Positions 44,767-55,291 of a stretch of 64,000 nt of DNA are shown in pieces. A model generated the notes under the pieces. The model ran no database searches, had not been told where the DNA came from, and saw nothing but the letters and a program-made list of their open reading frames with translations. Position numbers and translations under genes: made by a program. Position 1 is the first letter of the stretch; every line of letters starts with the position of its first letter. The stretch covers positions 3,410,001-3,474,000 of the forward strand of contig JANEZZ010001570.1 in assembly GCA_026122225.1 (NCBI GenBank), in the 5' to 3' direction. This DNA is from Heloderma charlesbogerti (lineage: Eukaryota > Chordata > Lepidosauria > Squamata > Helodermatidae).

Positions 44767-45567
44767 GACATCTAGCCACTATGGCTACCTCGATATACAC
44801 AATAAACTTTGCAATTGTTTAAAAAAATGAAAGAATTGGCTGACTCTGGCCAAAAAAAGGGTTTTTTTTAATGAGACTAGTTGTCTCAGTAGCTAAATGA
44901 TAAGGTTCTTTATTGTTATATTAAACCATAAAAATACTTGGTGGTAGGAGCTATGTTTATTTCCACATTTCAGTCTCAGAAAGCATAACTACTCCCCTGG
45001 CCCTTCCATTTCCTTATAACTTCGTAGGTCTGAAAGTAGCCTGTTCAAGGTATTTTGCTGATTTCACATGTGTGACCGAAAGCTCGCTCCTGTGTTTGGT
45101 GAGCATGTTTAACAGATACAAATGCACCTGAAAATGCTCTTGTATCAAATTTTTAAATCAATTGATGCTCATGCAGGAAAGTTTTCATGTTCTAGGAAGG
45201 AAGCTTCTAAGAAGGAAATCCCCTCCCCCCAAAAATGGAAAGGATTGCCCTTTGAAATGTGCATGCATATTTCCCCCACACCCAATAAAAACAGGAATAT
45301 GCATGTATATCTCTCGCATGCACACCCCCCAAAGAAAATTCGAATGTGCACACATATCCCTTTGCTTTCTGGCCAGCAGCGATTAAGTCAGTTCATGTAT
45401 CACAATGACCTAAGGAGCATATGGGTCACCATTAGGATCACAGCCAGGCAATGTTCATGGGACATCATTTGTGTGAATCTGTATACATATAGTAGCATTT
45501 TTGGAGCTCCTGCCATTGAAGAAATCGCAGGGTCCTGGGCAGCCATGTAGATGCACTAGTTCACATA
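44767..45567. other. low-copy DNA, nothing recognised
   Basis: A 142-codon frame (45122-45550) contains no domain, has a biased composition and no start context of interest. I treat it as chance. Confidence 0.4.
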
Positions 45568-45572
45568 AGTGG

Positions 45573-46128
45573 TGTCAGGAGTGCCCTAGCTGCCTCTTAC
45601 AGTCACCTCCAATAGCCAACGCAAAACACAGACAAAAAGGATTCTTTTCAAGGCTTTATTCCTTTTACAACTTAATGACTCTTTCAGATGCTAATCACCA
45701 GCGACTAAGTAAGGAACAGCCCTGGGGAAAGATAGCAGAGTAGCCTAAGCTCCAGGTAAGGCAGTTGGTCCCTGTTTGAAGGAGAATCATGGGAAGACCC
45801 TGAACTTATGGGCTAGGGAGAGATCCTCCCTCTTTCCCTTGGGTCCTCGGGACACAACCGTTGCCTGCGCGCCAAACGAGCGCTACGCCTCCTTTCCATG
45901 CCTTCCATCTGTCGTCGCTCCTTGCGTCGGCGCTGAGCATCCAGCAAGCCCCCCTCCAGCGCTCTCTCGCTGCCAGGGTCACTATCTATCCCAGGAATGC
46001 TGGCAGGAGGAATCTCTGCCAGTTGCTGTGCTTGTGAGAGATGAGCAAGCTCCTCTCTCACGGATTGCTGTTCCTCCTCAGAATCAGAACTGCTCTGGGG
46101 TCCTATTGGCTCAGTTTCCACCCTGACA
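45573..46128 (-). mobile_element. solo LTR with perfect 5-bp duplication (556 bp)
   Basis: Ends TGTCAGGA...CCCTGACA, flanked by AGTGG on both sides (45568-45572 and 46129-46133). The 5-bp duplication fits Gypsy-type or some ERV-type integrases. On the minus strand an AATAAAG-type signal lies in the 3' portion, followed by a GT-rich stretch, as in an R/U5 region. It shares blocks with the LTR at 32919-34165. There are no internal genes nearby, so it is a solo LTR left by LTR-LTR recombination. Confidence 0.88.
45813..46121 (-). CDS. open frame inside the LTR: acidic-then-basic 102 aa, unknown
   Basis: Starts at ATG just inside the LTR and runs 102 codons. A serine/glutamate-rich N-terminal part (SSSDSEEE at about residues 10-18) is followed by an arginine-rich C-terminal part (RRRKERR, then RRRSARLARR). 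The related LTR at 33663-33850 retains the SSSDSEEE and LLDARRR pieces with stops. No known domain. It could be the beginning of an element-encoded protein that overlaps the LTR, or a chance frame preserved by composition. Confidence 0.35.
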   Translation of the reverse strand: METEPIGPQSSSDSEEEQQSVREELAHLSQAQQLAEIPPASIPGIDSDPGSERALEGGLLDAQRRRKERRQMEGMERRRSARLARRQRLCPEDPRERGRISP

Positions 46129-46133
46129 AGTGG

Positions 46134-48331
46134 ATCCTTTACATATGGTTGTCAAATTTTGATTGCAAATATTATGGATAGTGGGAGGGAACCCATGCCA
46201 GAGCCAGGCACAAGCTGGGCATTCAGCCTGTGCATTCTAGTGGGAATGGAGCTAATAGTAGAAGTTTTCTGTTTGATCCATGGCTGGACCTGGCAGACAC
46301 AGTGGGCTGGAGCTGGGCTTGTGTTTTACTGCAGGCTTGTGCAAGTTGTGCAGGGAAGTAAGCATGAAAGGAACCTCCGCTGCTGCCACTATCAGCTTCC
46401 CATATTGCTCTGCCACACCGATCCTGCCTACTTGGTTGGGCTGATTAAGGCCCACAGGATACAGAGGACACACGCATGCAGTCTTGCACTCTGTCGCTTC
46501 TCATACAGCAGCGTGTGAAATAACGAGCTCTGGCTGACTCCATGTTCTTAGCATATACATATGGTTTACACATGTAAAGCATGCGTAGTAAGTTTAAAAG
46601 GGGGGTGGGGAAATAACTTGCCAACCTTTACTCAAAAGATTCTAGCAACCTGCTGAAAAAATGTGGAATGTTCAACAACAAAATCCTCTGCCAACTGACT
46701 CAGAGGCCAAAGCACCTCTGCCCCCATTTGAGATGAGGATGTTTTTTTCTGGTCCCCCCAACCACAAACATGCAGCAGCACCATACACATCTGAAGCAAC
46801 TGTATGGGGACCACTGATGTGTAATGAAGCAGGCTTTGATAGGGAGATAGCCACACTGAGATTGCAATTCTATGCACCCTTACCTGGGAATGAGCCCCAT
46901 TGCATACAGTGATACTTACCTCTGAGTAAACATGACTGGGATTGTTCAGTAACATATTAACTGCAGACTGATTCATCTGGAACAACAGGCTGTGATCCTG
47001 CGCATCTGTATCCCAAGGTATCCAGATACCCATGTCTACACTTCACACCTACTCTAACAAAGGAAAGTTAACAAAGTTTGCCAGGGTTGTGCATATCCGC
47101 TTTTTCAGATGGTTTTGCTTCAGAATAGAATAACATAGGAAACTTAGTCCAAGAGGCCTATGAGCATTTGAAAGCACTGATATATTCCACCCAAATTCTA
47201 AGGTGCAAACAGCAATTTTGGCAGGCGGCTAACTTTTTTCATGTGTGATTACTGCTCTCTTTTTTTCCTATAGCTTTTTATTTGTTCATGATTTCTTTAT
47301 ACATTATCAAATTGTCCATGGAAACCAGTCAGGAATTCACTGTCCCTTGAGACTCCTCAACTATTTCATCATTAAACAGGAGTCCAAATGTAGTAGGTGT
47401 GGGATAATATAAAATCTGTTTGAAATGTGCTGGCAGCCAATCATATGAGAAGGGTGTGTGTTGAAACTAAAAAATGTTTGGCCTCTATCCCCAGTGGCAG
47501 AGGTGGCTTAAAGAGGACCTTGGACAGTTGACTGGTTTCTTCCAAACAGGGAGAGCATTTCATTTGTTTCTTCTTCTTTTGCTTTGTCCGAAAGGGAACA
47601 GCTGTAAATTGTAAAAAAAAAAAAAAACCAAAAAAACTAGTACAATGATTTTAGTACATGAAAGCGTTGCCAGACTTGTAAACAATGACATTTGTAAGCT
47701 GTTTTCTTTCTTTTTAAGAAATATATATCTACTGAAACCTGAAAACTACTGCAGTTCTTAAGCAGTACTAAAATTCTGGACCACATTCTTTTCTGATTTC
47801 CTTCTACAGATTGTCTGCTTAAACCTGAAACCATGTTTGCTGCATGTATCCATATGATATGGGTAATATCCTCACCCAGCAAAGTAACATTGTTTTGCTT
47901 CTCACTCTAACTTTTTCACAGCTGTACAAGGTCACATTCAGAGGTCTTACAAATCATATGGTTATCTATACGTATTACGCAGTCCATAAGTGTTTTCTCT
48001 CTGTCAGGCTTTTGTTACTGGCATATCAGCACAGTGTGTGTGTCTATGTCTGTGTGAGTAATTCTTCTTGTGCTACAATGTGTATGGGGGGTGGGGGAGG
48101 CATTCTTTCTGCCAAACAATAGTTTCTGCTGAGGGTTAGATTCTTTCTTGTTATTGGTAGGGCTGTGTAGCTGCACAACACAAACTCAGAATTTGGTATC
48201 ACCTACAGAAATCAGCAACCTGAACTGAATATTTTCTTCCCCTTAAGGCTGAAAAGATAGGTTGGAAAATGCAGTCAACAATGCTTAGTGATTTCACAGA
48301 TGCCAGGATTAGAATGGATATGTGCACATGT
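46134..48331. other. low-copy DNA with MITE remnant and poly-A run
   Basis: At 46860-46950 there is a decayed copy of the palindromic AGTAAG.../...CTTACT MITE (TTGCAATTCTATGCACC to GACTGGGATTGTTCAG). A run of 15 A lies at 47611-47625. A 133-codon minus frame (46632-47033) overlaps that MITE and is not a gene. Confidence 0.4.
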
Positions 48332-48342
48332 ATGCATACTAA

Positions 48343-49540
48343 TACCGGAAGTACAAGCTGGGTTTCGAAGAGGCAGAGGAACTAGACATCAAATCGCCAA
48401 CATTCGCTGGATGATGGAGAAAGCAAGAGAATTCCAAAAAAAGTCTATTTCTGCTTCATTGACTACGCTAAAGCCTTTGATTGTGTGGATCACAGCAAAC
48501 TGTGGCAAATTCTTAAAGAGATGGGAGCACCAGACCACCTTACCTGTCTCCTGAGAAACTTGTATGAGGGTCAAGAAGCAACAGTAAGAACCGGACATGG
48601 AACAACCAATTGGTTCAAAATTGGGAAAGGAATACAACAAGGCTGTATATTGTTGCCCTGCTTATTTAATTGATATGCAGAGTACATCATGAGAAATGCC
48701 GGGTTGGATGAATCACAGGTCAGAATTAAGATTGCCGGGAGAATTATCAACAACCTCAGATACGCAGACGATACCACCCTAATGGCAGAAAGCGAAGAGG
48801 ATCTAAAGAGCCTCTTGTTGAGGGTGAAAGAGGAGAGTGCAAAAGCTGGTTTGAAACTCAACATTAAAAAAACTAAGATCATGGCACCTGGCCCCATCAC
48901 TTCCTGGCATATAGAAGGGGAAGAAATGGAAGCAGTGACAGATTTTATTTTCTTGGGCTCCAAGATCACCGCAGACGGTGACTGTAGCCATGAAATTAAA
49001 AGACGCTTGCTCCTTAGGAGGAAAGCTATGGCAAACCTAGACAGCATAGTAAGAAGCAGAGACATCACCTTGCCAACAAAGGTCCGTATAATCAAAGCTA
49101 TGTTTTTCCCAGTAGCAACGTATGGCTGTGAGAGCTGGACTATAAGGAAGGCTGAGCGCCGAAGAATCGATGCTTTTGAAGTGTGGTGCTGGAGAAGACT
49201 CTTACGAGTCCCCTGGACTGCAAGAAGGTAAAATCAGTCCATCCTAAAGGAAATCAACTCTGTGTGCTCATTGGAAGGCCAGATACTGAAGCTGAAGCTC
49301 AAATATTTTGGCCACCTAATACAAAGAGAAAACTCTCTGGAAAAGACCCTGATTCTGGGAAAGATTGAAGGCAAAAGGAGAAGGGGACGGCAGAGGATGA
49401 GATGGCTAGATAGCATCACCGATGCAATGAATATGGACTTGAGCACACTCTGGGAGAGAGCGGAGGACAGGAAGGCCTAGCATGCTATGGTCCATGGGGT
49501 CACGAAGAGTCGGACACGACTTAACGACTGAACAACAACA
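48343..49540 (+). mobile_element. 5'-truncated BovB LINE with 11-bp duplication (1198 bp)
   Basis: Flanked by ATGCATACTAA (48332-48342 and 49541-49551), perfect over 11 bp. It contains the reverse-transcriptase half, the C-terminal block and the terminal AACAACAACA. The truncation point lies just upstream of the GFRRGRGT motif. Confidence 0.93.
48345..49514 (+). pseudogene. BovB reverse-transcriptase relic
   Basis: Motifs in order: AGFRRGRGT, FIDYAKAFDCVDH, GIQQGCIL, RYADDTTLMAE (catalytic YADD intact, codons near 48758-48772), FLGSKITADGD, YGCESWT, RRLLRVPWTARR, then the C-terminal RQRMRWLD block. It is broken by a frameshift near 48448, a TGA near 48672, a frameshift near 49228 and a TAG at about 49479, so it cannot encode an enzyme. 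Family role: reverse transcription of the LINE RNA at a nicked target. Confidence 0.9.
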
Positions 49541-49551
49541 ATGCATACTAA

Positions 49552-50450
49552 GCAGAATGTCCACTGGTCAGGATGGAACATGGGTTCAATGCCTTATATA
49601 GCTGATTCCCAATACTCATGAGTAGCAAAAAATAACATAAATTAGTCACACAAAAATCCATAACGAGTTTGCTTAAGGTGCAATAGTTACAGGAGAATAG
49701 AATTCAACTTTCTTCCTAGTTCTAATTTGAGTGGGTGGGTGAGTGGGTGGGGACCATGTGTGAAGTACAGAGCAAGAGTGCACGGTTCTACTACCTGGGG
49801 ATGGTCGTATTATTAGGTCAGTTGCCTGAGAGAAAAGAACAGCATGTTGTCCCTCCCCCACTGCAGTGCAGAATAATTTGTAAAAACCGCACTGAATTGC
49901 ACAGGTCAACTGTTTGTGTAGGTGATGCTGCATTCCTGCAAGGCCCCTTTTAGGTTACCATTCACAGTGTTTGCAAAGAGGGGAGGAACTAGCAGATGTC
50001 TCCAGCCACTCCATGGCTGCTGTATTGCTGCTTCAAGGATCCCCTGCAAAACAGAAGGCTGGAAGAGCAAGGACGTTGGAGGAAGGAAGAGAAATGGATG
50101 CTGGAGACAAGGAGAAAAGATGAGAAGGACAGCAAAAGAAGGGGGATGGGGACACTGTTGTAAGCAAGGTGATCTGGGCTATCTAAGTGAGGGTGCAAAT
50201 GGAGCAATTCTCCCACCCAGAGCAAGCAGCCAACTGCCGCAGCTCCTGTTGGCTCCTGCCCCAGCCCTGCTAGAGCCCCACACATGAAATGGTCCTTGTA
50301 GGGTACAGTAGCAGAGCCCCAACATCACACCTGCCCAAAGCCCCATAAACTCTCTGGGTGGCCCTGACTGTGGTTGGGATGGTAAATCTTAGACTAGATT
50401 GGTATGCAAAAGCTACTTTGCAAGGTTTTTTGCCATCTTGCTTGTGCTTC
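49552..50450. other. low-copy DNA, nothing recognised
   Basis: A 121-codon plus frame (49922-50287) has no motif and is opposed by a 98-codon minus frame; neither is convincing. Confidence 0.4.
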
Positions 50451-50451
50451 T

Positions 50452-51260
50452 AAACAAAACTGTGTCAAGTTTCCAGCTGACCCAAGCCCAGGGGAGACCT
50501 CTTCGGAGGAGGAGGAGCAATTTGATTCCTCGGCACCACCAAAACCTACAGTAGACCTGGGGCAACCTGAGGAGTCCTGTGGCAGGGATGTCTCACCTGA
50601 GGTCCCCAAGAACCCCTTTAGGGAGCAATCCTATCGCCGCTAGTCAGTGGCTAGATGGCCGTAGGATATCTTGTTTTCTGGGAACCGACCTTTCCCCCTT
50701 CCATGCTGCCTCGCAAGAGAAGTCCCATGCTCAGCGCTCGCAAGAGGAGTGTGGCACGGCCGAAACAGGGCATTCCGGGGGAATTCCAAGGCGGGGAGGG
50801 CGGAAATGCTGGTATGACACATCCAATGTGCCATTGGCAACCTCCTCTCCCACTCCTCCATCCCGTGGCTAGACAGCCGAAAATGCAGGGCAGAAGGAAC
50901 GTGGAGGGAACGATCCCCTCTGTGCTTCTCTTGCCCTGCATTGGATAGGTGGTCACCTCCGAGTTTGGAGGCGGCCGCCTATCTGCATAGGATTGCACCC
51001 TGAACCCTGTTCCAAGTCCACCCATGGTCCCAGACTCTCCATCAGAGCATAAAAGGAGACAGACCAGGTTGGTTGCTGAGAACCATCAACACAGTTCCCG
51101 CCAGAAGACCCCTTCACAGAGGTTACTCATGAGCAAGGGTCTATTTAGGAGCAAGGGTCTACTCATGAAAAGAAAGACCCAGCTGTGGCTACTGATGAGG
51201 CAGCCCCAGCTCCAACTGGTGTATCTGGGACAGCCAGCATGTAAGTTCCCAGTCTTCCTC
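50452..51260 (+). other. possible decayed LTR-like or retroelement segment, interrupted by MITE F6
   Basis: The segment begins TGTGTCAAG and encodes a short SSEEEEQ acidic run followed, beyond the MITE at 50621-51000, by a basic stretch (KRRQTRL), an arrangement like the frame inside the LTR at 45573. A 13-bp GAGCAAGGGTCTA is repeated at about 51131 and 51153. There is no clear 3' LTR end or duplication, so the assignment is weak. Confidence 0.3.
50621..51000 (-). mobile_element. Harbinger-like MITE family F, copy 6 (380 bp)
   Basis: Begins GGGAGCAATCCTATCGCC and ends GCATAGGATTGCACCC. TTA precedes; TGA follows. The family hairpin GCCTCC...GGAGGC is at the right end. The internal GGCTAGACAGCC arm is present but its partner has been deleted. 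Confidence 0.86.
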
Positions 51261-51289
51261 AGACCTTTGCTGGGTTAACAGCTCCCATA

Positions 51290-51850
51290 GAGTTATCTGA
51301 ATCCAGTTATAGCTCAGGACAAACTGTGAGGATGATCGCTATTATTCCCAATTTACAGAAAGCGGACTGAGGCTGGTGGATGGCCTGGTGTCACATAGGG
51401 CGCAATCCTATCAGGGTAGGTGGCCACCTCCGAACTTGGAGGCAACCGGCGCCTATCCAATGCAGGGCAGGAGAAGCACAGAAGGGATCATTCCCTCTGC
51501 ACTTCAACCACCCTGCATTTGCAGCTGGACAGCTAATTTCAGCTGTCTAGCCACAGGAAGGTGGAGTGAGGGAAGCGGCTGCCAGACGACACATTGGATG
51601 TGTCGTACCAGCATTTCCGCCTTCCCCGCCCCGGAACACCCCCAGGAACGCCCCGTTTTCACCTCTCCATGCTCCTCTTCTGAGCACAGAGCGTGGGGCC
51701 ATGCGAGGCAGCATGGGAAAGGGGAAGTCAGTTCTCAGGGAAACCGATGTATCCTACGGCCGTCTAGCAGCTGACTAGCAGCCGTAGGATTGCTCCCTCC
51801 GTGACTCTACGGCAGAAGCAGAACTTGAATCCTGGTCTATCCTCTATGCC
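51290..51850 (-). repeat. MIR SINE split by MITE F7
   Basis: On the minus strand the MIR order is read from right to left: the region ending TTGAATCCTGG (51825-51836, complement of the B-box region) lies beyond the MITE, and CTATTATTCCCAATTTACAG (51340-51359) with the GACTGAGGC block lies before it. Removing 51398-51797 restores a continuous MIR (TGTCACA joined to GTGACTC). An ancient amniote SINE serving as target. Confidence 0.72.
51398..51797 (+). mobile_element. Harbinger-like MITE family F, copy 7 (400 bp)
   Basis: GGGCGCAATCCTATCAGGG to GTAGGATTGCTCCC, with all four internal hairpins recognisable. It sits in a MIR. Flanks ATA and TCC do not match, so the duplication has decayed or the event was imprecise. 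Confidence 0.88.
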
Positions 51851-52199
51851 AAATGGAGTTAGGGCTCAAATCTACCTCCTTTTTAGGGTTTCCAGCTTCT
51901 TTCTTTTACCATCCCTGGCACCCTAAGCCTTTAACAGCAACTTCATGAAAAGCTTCCCTTTCTGATTTCTAAATTAAGCATTTTTTGTAAGGCCTATATT
52001 CTCATGATTTGTGCCATGGTATCTCCTGTTTCTCTTTCTTTCAAAGACCTTTAGATTTTTGAACTGCCATTCTATTGTGCATAGGACAAATCTCATGATG
52101 CAATTTATCCCAATATGCAAAATAGTTTGTGAGCCATAATGAATGCAGCGGCATAACGCTGCACCTAGGAATGAGCAATGACTGAGTTGGAAATCCTTC

Positions 52200-52400
52200 A
52201 AATTCCACCTCAGTCATGAACCTCTTAGGTGGTCTTCAGCAAGCCACTGCTCTCTCCATGTCAGCCTCCATCTGCAGTATAGGATTAATAGCAGCCTACC
52301 TTAGCATGATCCGATTGTAGGGGTTACTGTGATAATGTCTGTGAAGTGCTCTGAATAGTTTAAAGGCACTCTGTGAGTGCTACGTGTTGTTATTAAAAGT
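52200..52400 (+). repeat. ancient MIR SINE
   Basis: GGTGGTCTTCAGCAAGCCAC, the CAGCCTCCATCTGCAGTATA block, then GTGAAGTGCTCTGAATAG and GAGTGCTACGTGTTGTTATT follow a MIR from CORE to 3' tail. Strongly diverged but colinear. Confidence 0.8.
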
Positions 52401-52468
52401 GAGGAAAACAAAAATCTTGTTTATTTGTGATGGGTGTTTTTCCCCACTGGCTATTACTCGTCTTGATG

Positions 52469-52618
52469 TAGGGTGGCCATATGTCCTCCTTTACAGAGAA
52501 CAGTAACATATTTGAAGAGCTGCCAGAGGACCGTGAAGGTGCCTTCCATTTGTAGGGCTGTCCAGTCCAAGTCCAGTTTAAAGGTAAAGAACGATCAGAA
52601 GGAAGAGCTGGGCCTTGA
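52469..52618 (-). mobile_element. hAT-like family N, copy 2 (truncated)
   Basis: TAGGGTGGCCATATGTCCTC then CAGTCCAAGTCCAGTTTAAA and GGGCCTTGAAG match the complement of the right half of 63265-63624. Confidence 0.7.
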
Positions 52619-53060
52619 AGCCTAGAAATATGTGTTCAGCCAGTCTCATGAAGATACTGAGATCAGTCCAAAGCATCACTTTCCCAAGGCACTTTCTCAA
52701 ATAATTACCTTACAAAGGCCACATGACAGCCTCCACTCATAATTCTCTTTTAGATTTGATCAATGTTTCTGAATATCTAGGCCTGGCAAAGTTATTGCTA
52801 TGTTGGCTACTTTCTACTTCGGGATTTTTTCTTTTTCTGCAAAGTGTTTCTTGATTTCTCAGAAAAGTCAAGAAGAACAAGATCAAAGAAAAGTGTTTCC
52901 CTGAAACTCTTCTTGGGTTGCTGCTTGTATCTGTGTTCAACTGAAAAAGTAAAACCACTTCAAGGATCCAGCTGTATTACATTCTGGTAAGTGATGTTAG
53001 TGTAGCATTTTTATTTGGGGAGGGAATTCCACTTAATTGGTCTTGGTGCTTACCTTAAGC

Positions 53061-53821
53061 TGGGGGGGGTCAAACCTCAGGCCAGTGGGCCAAACATGGC
53101 CTGCCTGGGGTCCCAGTCTAGCACTCTGGGGTTCCCCAGATGGCCACACCCCTTTTCCCAGTCCACCAGTCACTGGTTGGTTTCCCAACATCTGTGTGTT
53201 TTCCCCCCATTCTAAATGGTTGAAATGCCTCTGCTATGGTTTAGCTACTAGCAGTAAGAGCTTTAGGGCGCATTCCTATGGCTGCTAGACAGCAGCCAGA
53301 CAGCCATAGGATTGTTCAGTTTTCGGGAACCTACTTCAGAGCCTGCGCTCTGTTCCCTGCACCTCAGTTCCCAGAAAACTGCCTCCTTGTAGGCAGCGTG
53401 GATTGTCCCCAGACTCCATGCTCAGAAAAGCAGCGTGTTCCTAGGGGTGGGGAGGGGCGTGTTCCCAGGGGGTGGGGAGGGGCGGAGGTGCCAGGACGGT
53501 GCTTCCTATGTGTCATCCAGCCTCCCCTCCCCTGCTCTGAACCACTCTGGGTAGACAGCCAAAATTGGCCATCTAGCTGCGAATGCAGGGCAGCCGGAGC
53601 ACGGAGGAGAAGATCCCCTCTGCTCTCCGCTCACCCTGCACTGGATGGGCGGCTGCCTCCGAGTTTGGAGGTGGCCACCTATCCCAATAGGATTGCGCCC
53701 TTAAGCTAAAAGATGCTGGTCTTTTTTGTACTTTGGCCCTGCCCACCACTAGAATGTGGCTCCTGAGAGCTTCTCCAAAACTAAATTCAGCCCTTGGGCT
53801 GAAAGAGGTTCAACACCCCTG
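53061..53821 (+). mobile_element. hAT (Charlie-like) MITE split by MITE F8
   Basis: Starts TGGGGGGGGTCAAACCTCAG and ends TTCAACACCCCTG, with a perfect 8-bp duplication CCTTAAGC (53053-53060 and 53822-53829). Without F8 it is about 323 bp. Colinear with 22902-23353, which provides the unoccupied version of the F8 site. Confidence 0.85.
53266..53700 (-). mobile_element. Harbinger-like MITE family F, copy 8 (435 bp)
   Basis: GGGCGCATTCCTATGG to CCCAATAGGATTGCGCCC. The flanks are TTA at 53263-53265 and 53701-53703. The homologous hAT at 22902 has a single ACTTTAAG at this position, so TTA was duplicated on insertion. Core hairpin GACAGCC...GGCC is partially retained. Confidence 0.9.
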
Positions 53822-53829
53822 CCTTAAGC

Positions 53830-54602
53830 CTTTAGGCCTTAGTTATATTTCAAGAAAGAAAGAACATGTGCCACCACAGTCAAAGTGGGTTTCGTTAGAT
53901 CAGTGCCAGCCCAAAGCGTTTTGCCACCTGAAGCGGAGCACAAACGGCATCCTCCCACCCTTAGCCCAGCACTTTAAAAGTCTTGCTGCACCATTCAGAC
54001 ACCAATTCCTACATTCTATTATTCCCATCCCTTGGTGCCAACTGAAACACATCACTTCACCCAGCTGTGTCAAAGGGCTACCCCTTCATGTGATAGCAAC
54101 TTATGCTCTCACTTCGGAGGTGAGATATTGCAAATCATTTCCTCATTTAAGGACCAGGTCCAATCATAAGCATTTAAAAATAGGGGTTTTCTCTCTCTAA
54201 TGTTCTTCTCTGTTGAGAGATCAGGTTTCAACAATATTAGACACAGTGGGTCTGCTGTGTCTGATGCAGTCAGTGATCCTGCTGACTCTCAGATTATGAC
54301 AGTGAATGTGATCTGACAAATGAATTGAGAAACAGGAAAGTAATATTTGGGGGTGTTAGCAACCATGGCATCAGCACTTAGATAATATGAGAAAGCAAAG
54401 GAACAAAGAACATTGCCTAAAGCCCTTGTTGTTTAGAGGTTAAGAAATGCATAGAATTCTAGTTCTATACATTTCTTACGTGAGGACCTGCATAGGTCAT
54501 GGGCTGGCCAGGTGCCGCGCCTCCCACAAACCATACAAGGGGATAGGGAAAAAAGTTACTGGAAGATGATTGGGATAGATGTTATTGTAGTTCAATATGT
54601 TA
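53830..54602. other. low-copy DNA with a small hairpin
   Basis: AAGAAATGCATAGAA (about 54443) pairs with TTCTATACATTTCTT (about 54463) with one mismatch and a short loop. A 155-codon plus frame (53733-54200) begins inside the hAT and has no domain. Confidence 0.45.
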
Positions 54603-54990
54603 TGAAAGAACTGGGCATGTTTAGCCTTGAGAAGAGAAGACTGAGGGGAGATATGATATCACGCTTCAAGTACTTGAAAGGTTGTCACAGAGAGGAAGGC
54701 CAGGATCTCTTCTCAATCATCCCAGAGTGCAGGACACAGAATAATGGGCTCAAGTTACAGGAAGCCAGATTCCAGCTGAACATCAGGAAAAATTTCCTGA
54801 CTGTTAGAGCAATATGACAACAGAACCAATAACCTACGGAGGTGGTGGGCTCTCCCACACTGGAGGCATTCAAGATGAGGCTGGACAGCCACCTGTCGGG
54901 GATGCTTTGACTTGGATTCCTGCATTGAGCAGGGGTTGGACTCTATGGTGTTGTAGGCCCCTTCCAACCCTACTATTCTATGATTCTATG
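54603..54990 (+). mobile_element. CR1 LINE 3' end (388 bp)
   Basis: Contains the CR1 terminal coding block and UTR: TTTAGCCTTGAGAAGAGAAG, ATGATATCACGCTTCAAGTA, AACATCAGGAAAAATTTCCT, TGGAGGCATTCAAGATGAGG, and the terminus ATTCTATGATTCTATG. It is 5' truncated, as is usual for CR1, with no target duplication, also usual for this clade. Confidence 0.95.
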
Positions 54991-55258
54991 AAAGTAGGAA
55001 TGTTCCTGAGGAGAAAGTGAGAACTGGGCCATTTCCATTCCCCAAACCCTTATGTACGTCACTCTCCCTATATGTCACTTTCCCTATCTATTCATTAGCG
55101 CTGTGCCAAAATCAGTCCACCAATTTCCTGAAAGCTTTCTTTCCCCATGAAAGAAACTTCTGCTTTTCTGCCTTGTTCTCAGGGCACATTAGAATTTATT
55201 TTGAGTTTCTTTATGTGATATTTTGAGCTTATCTTATTATTGAGAGGTGGTAGAGGAT

Positions 55259-55291
<33 letters not shown>

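Noticed and set aside
45122..45550. 142-codon plus frame
   Set aside because: Lysine/histidine/proline-rich chance frame with no family resemblance.
53733..54200. 155-codon plus frame
   Set aside because: Starts inside a hAT element and runs into low-copy DNA; no domain.
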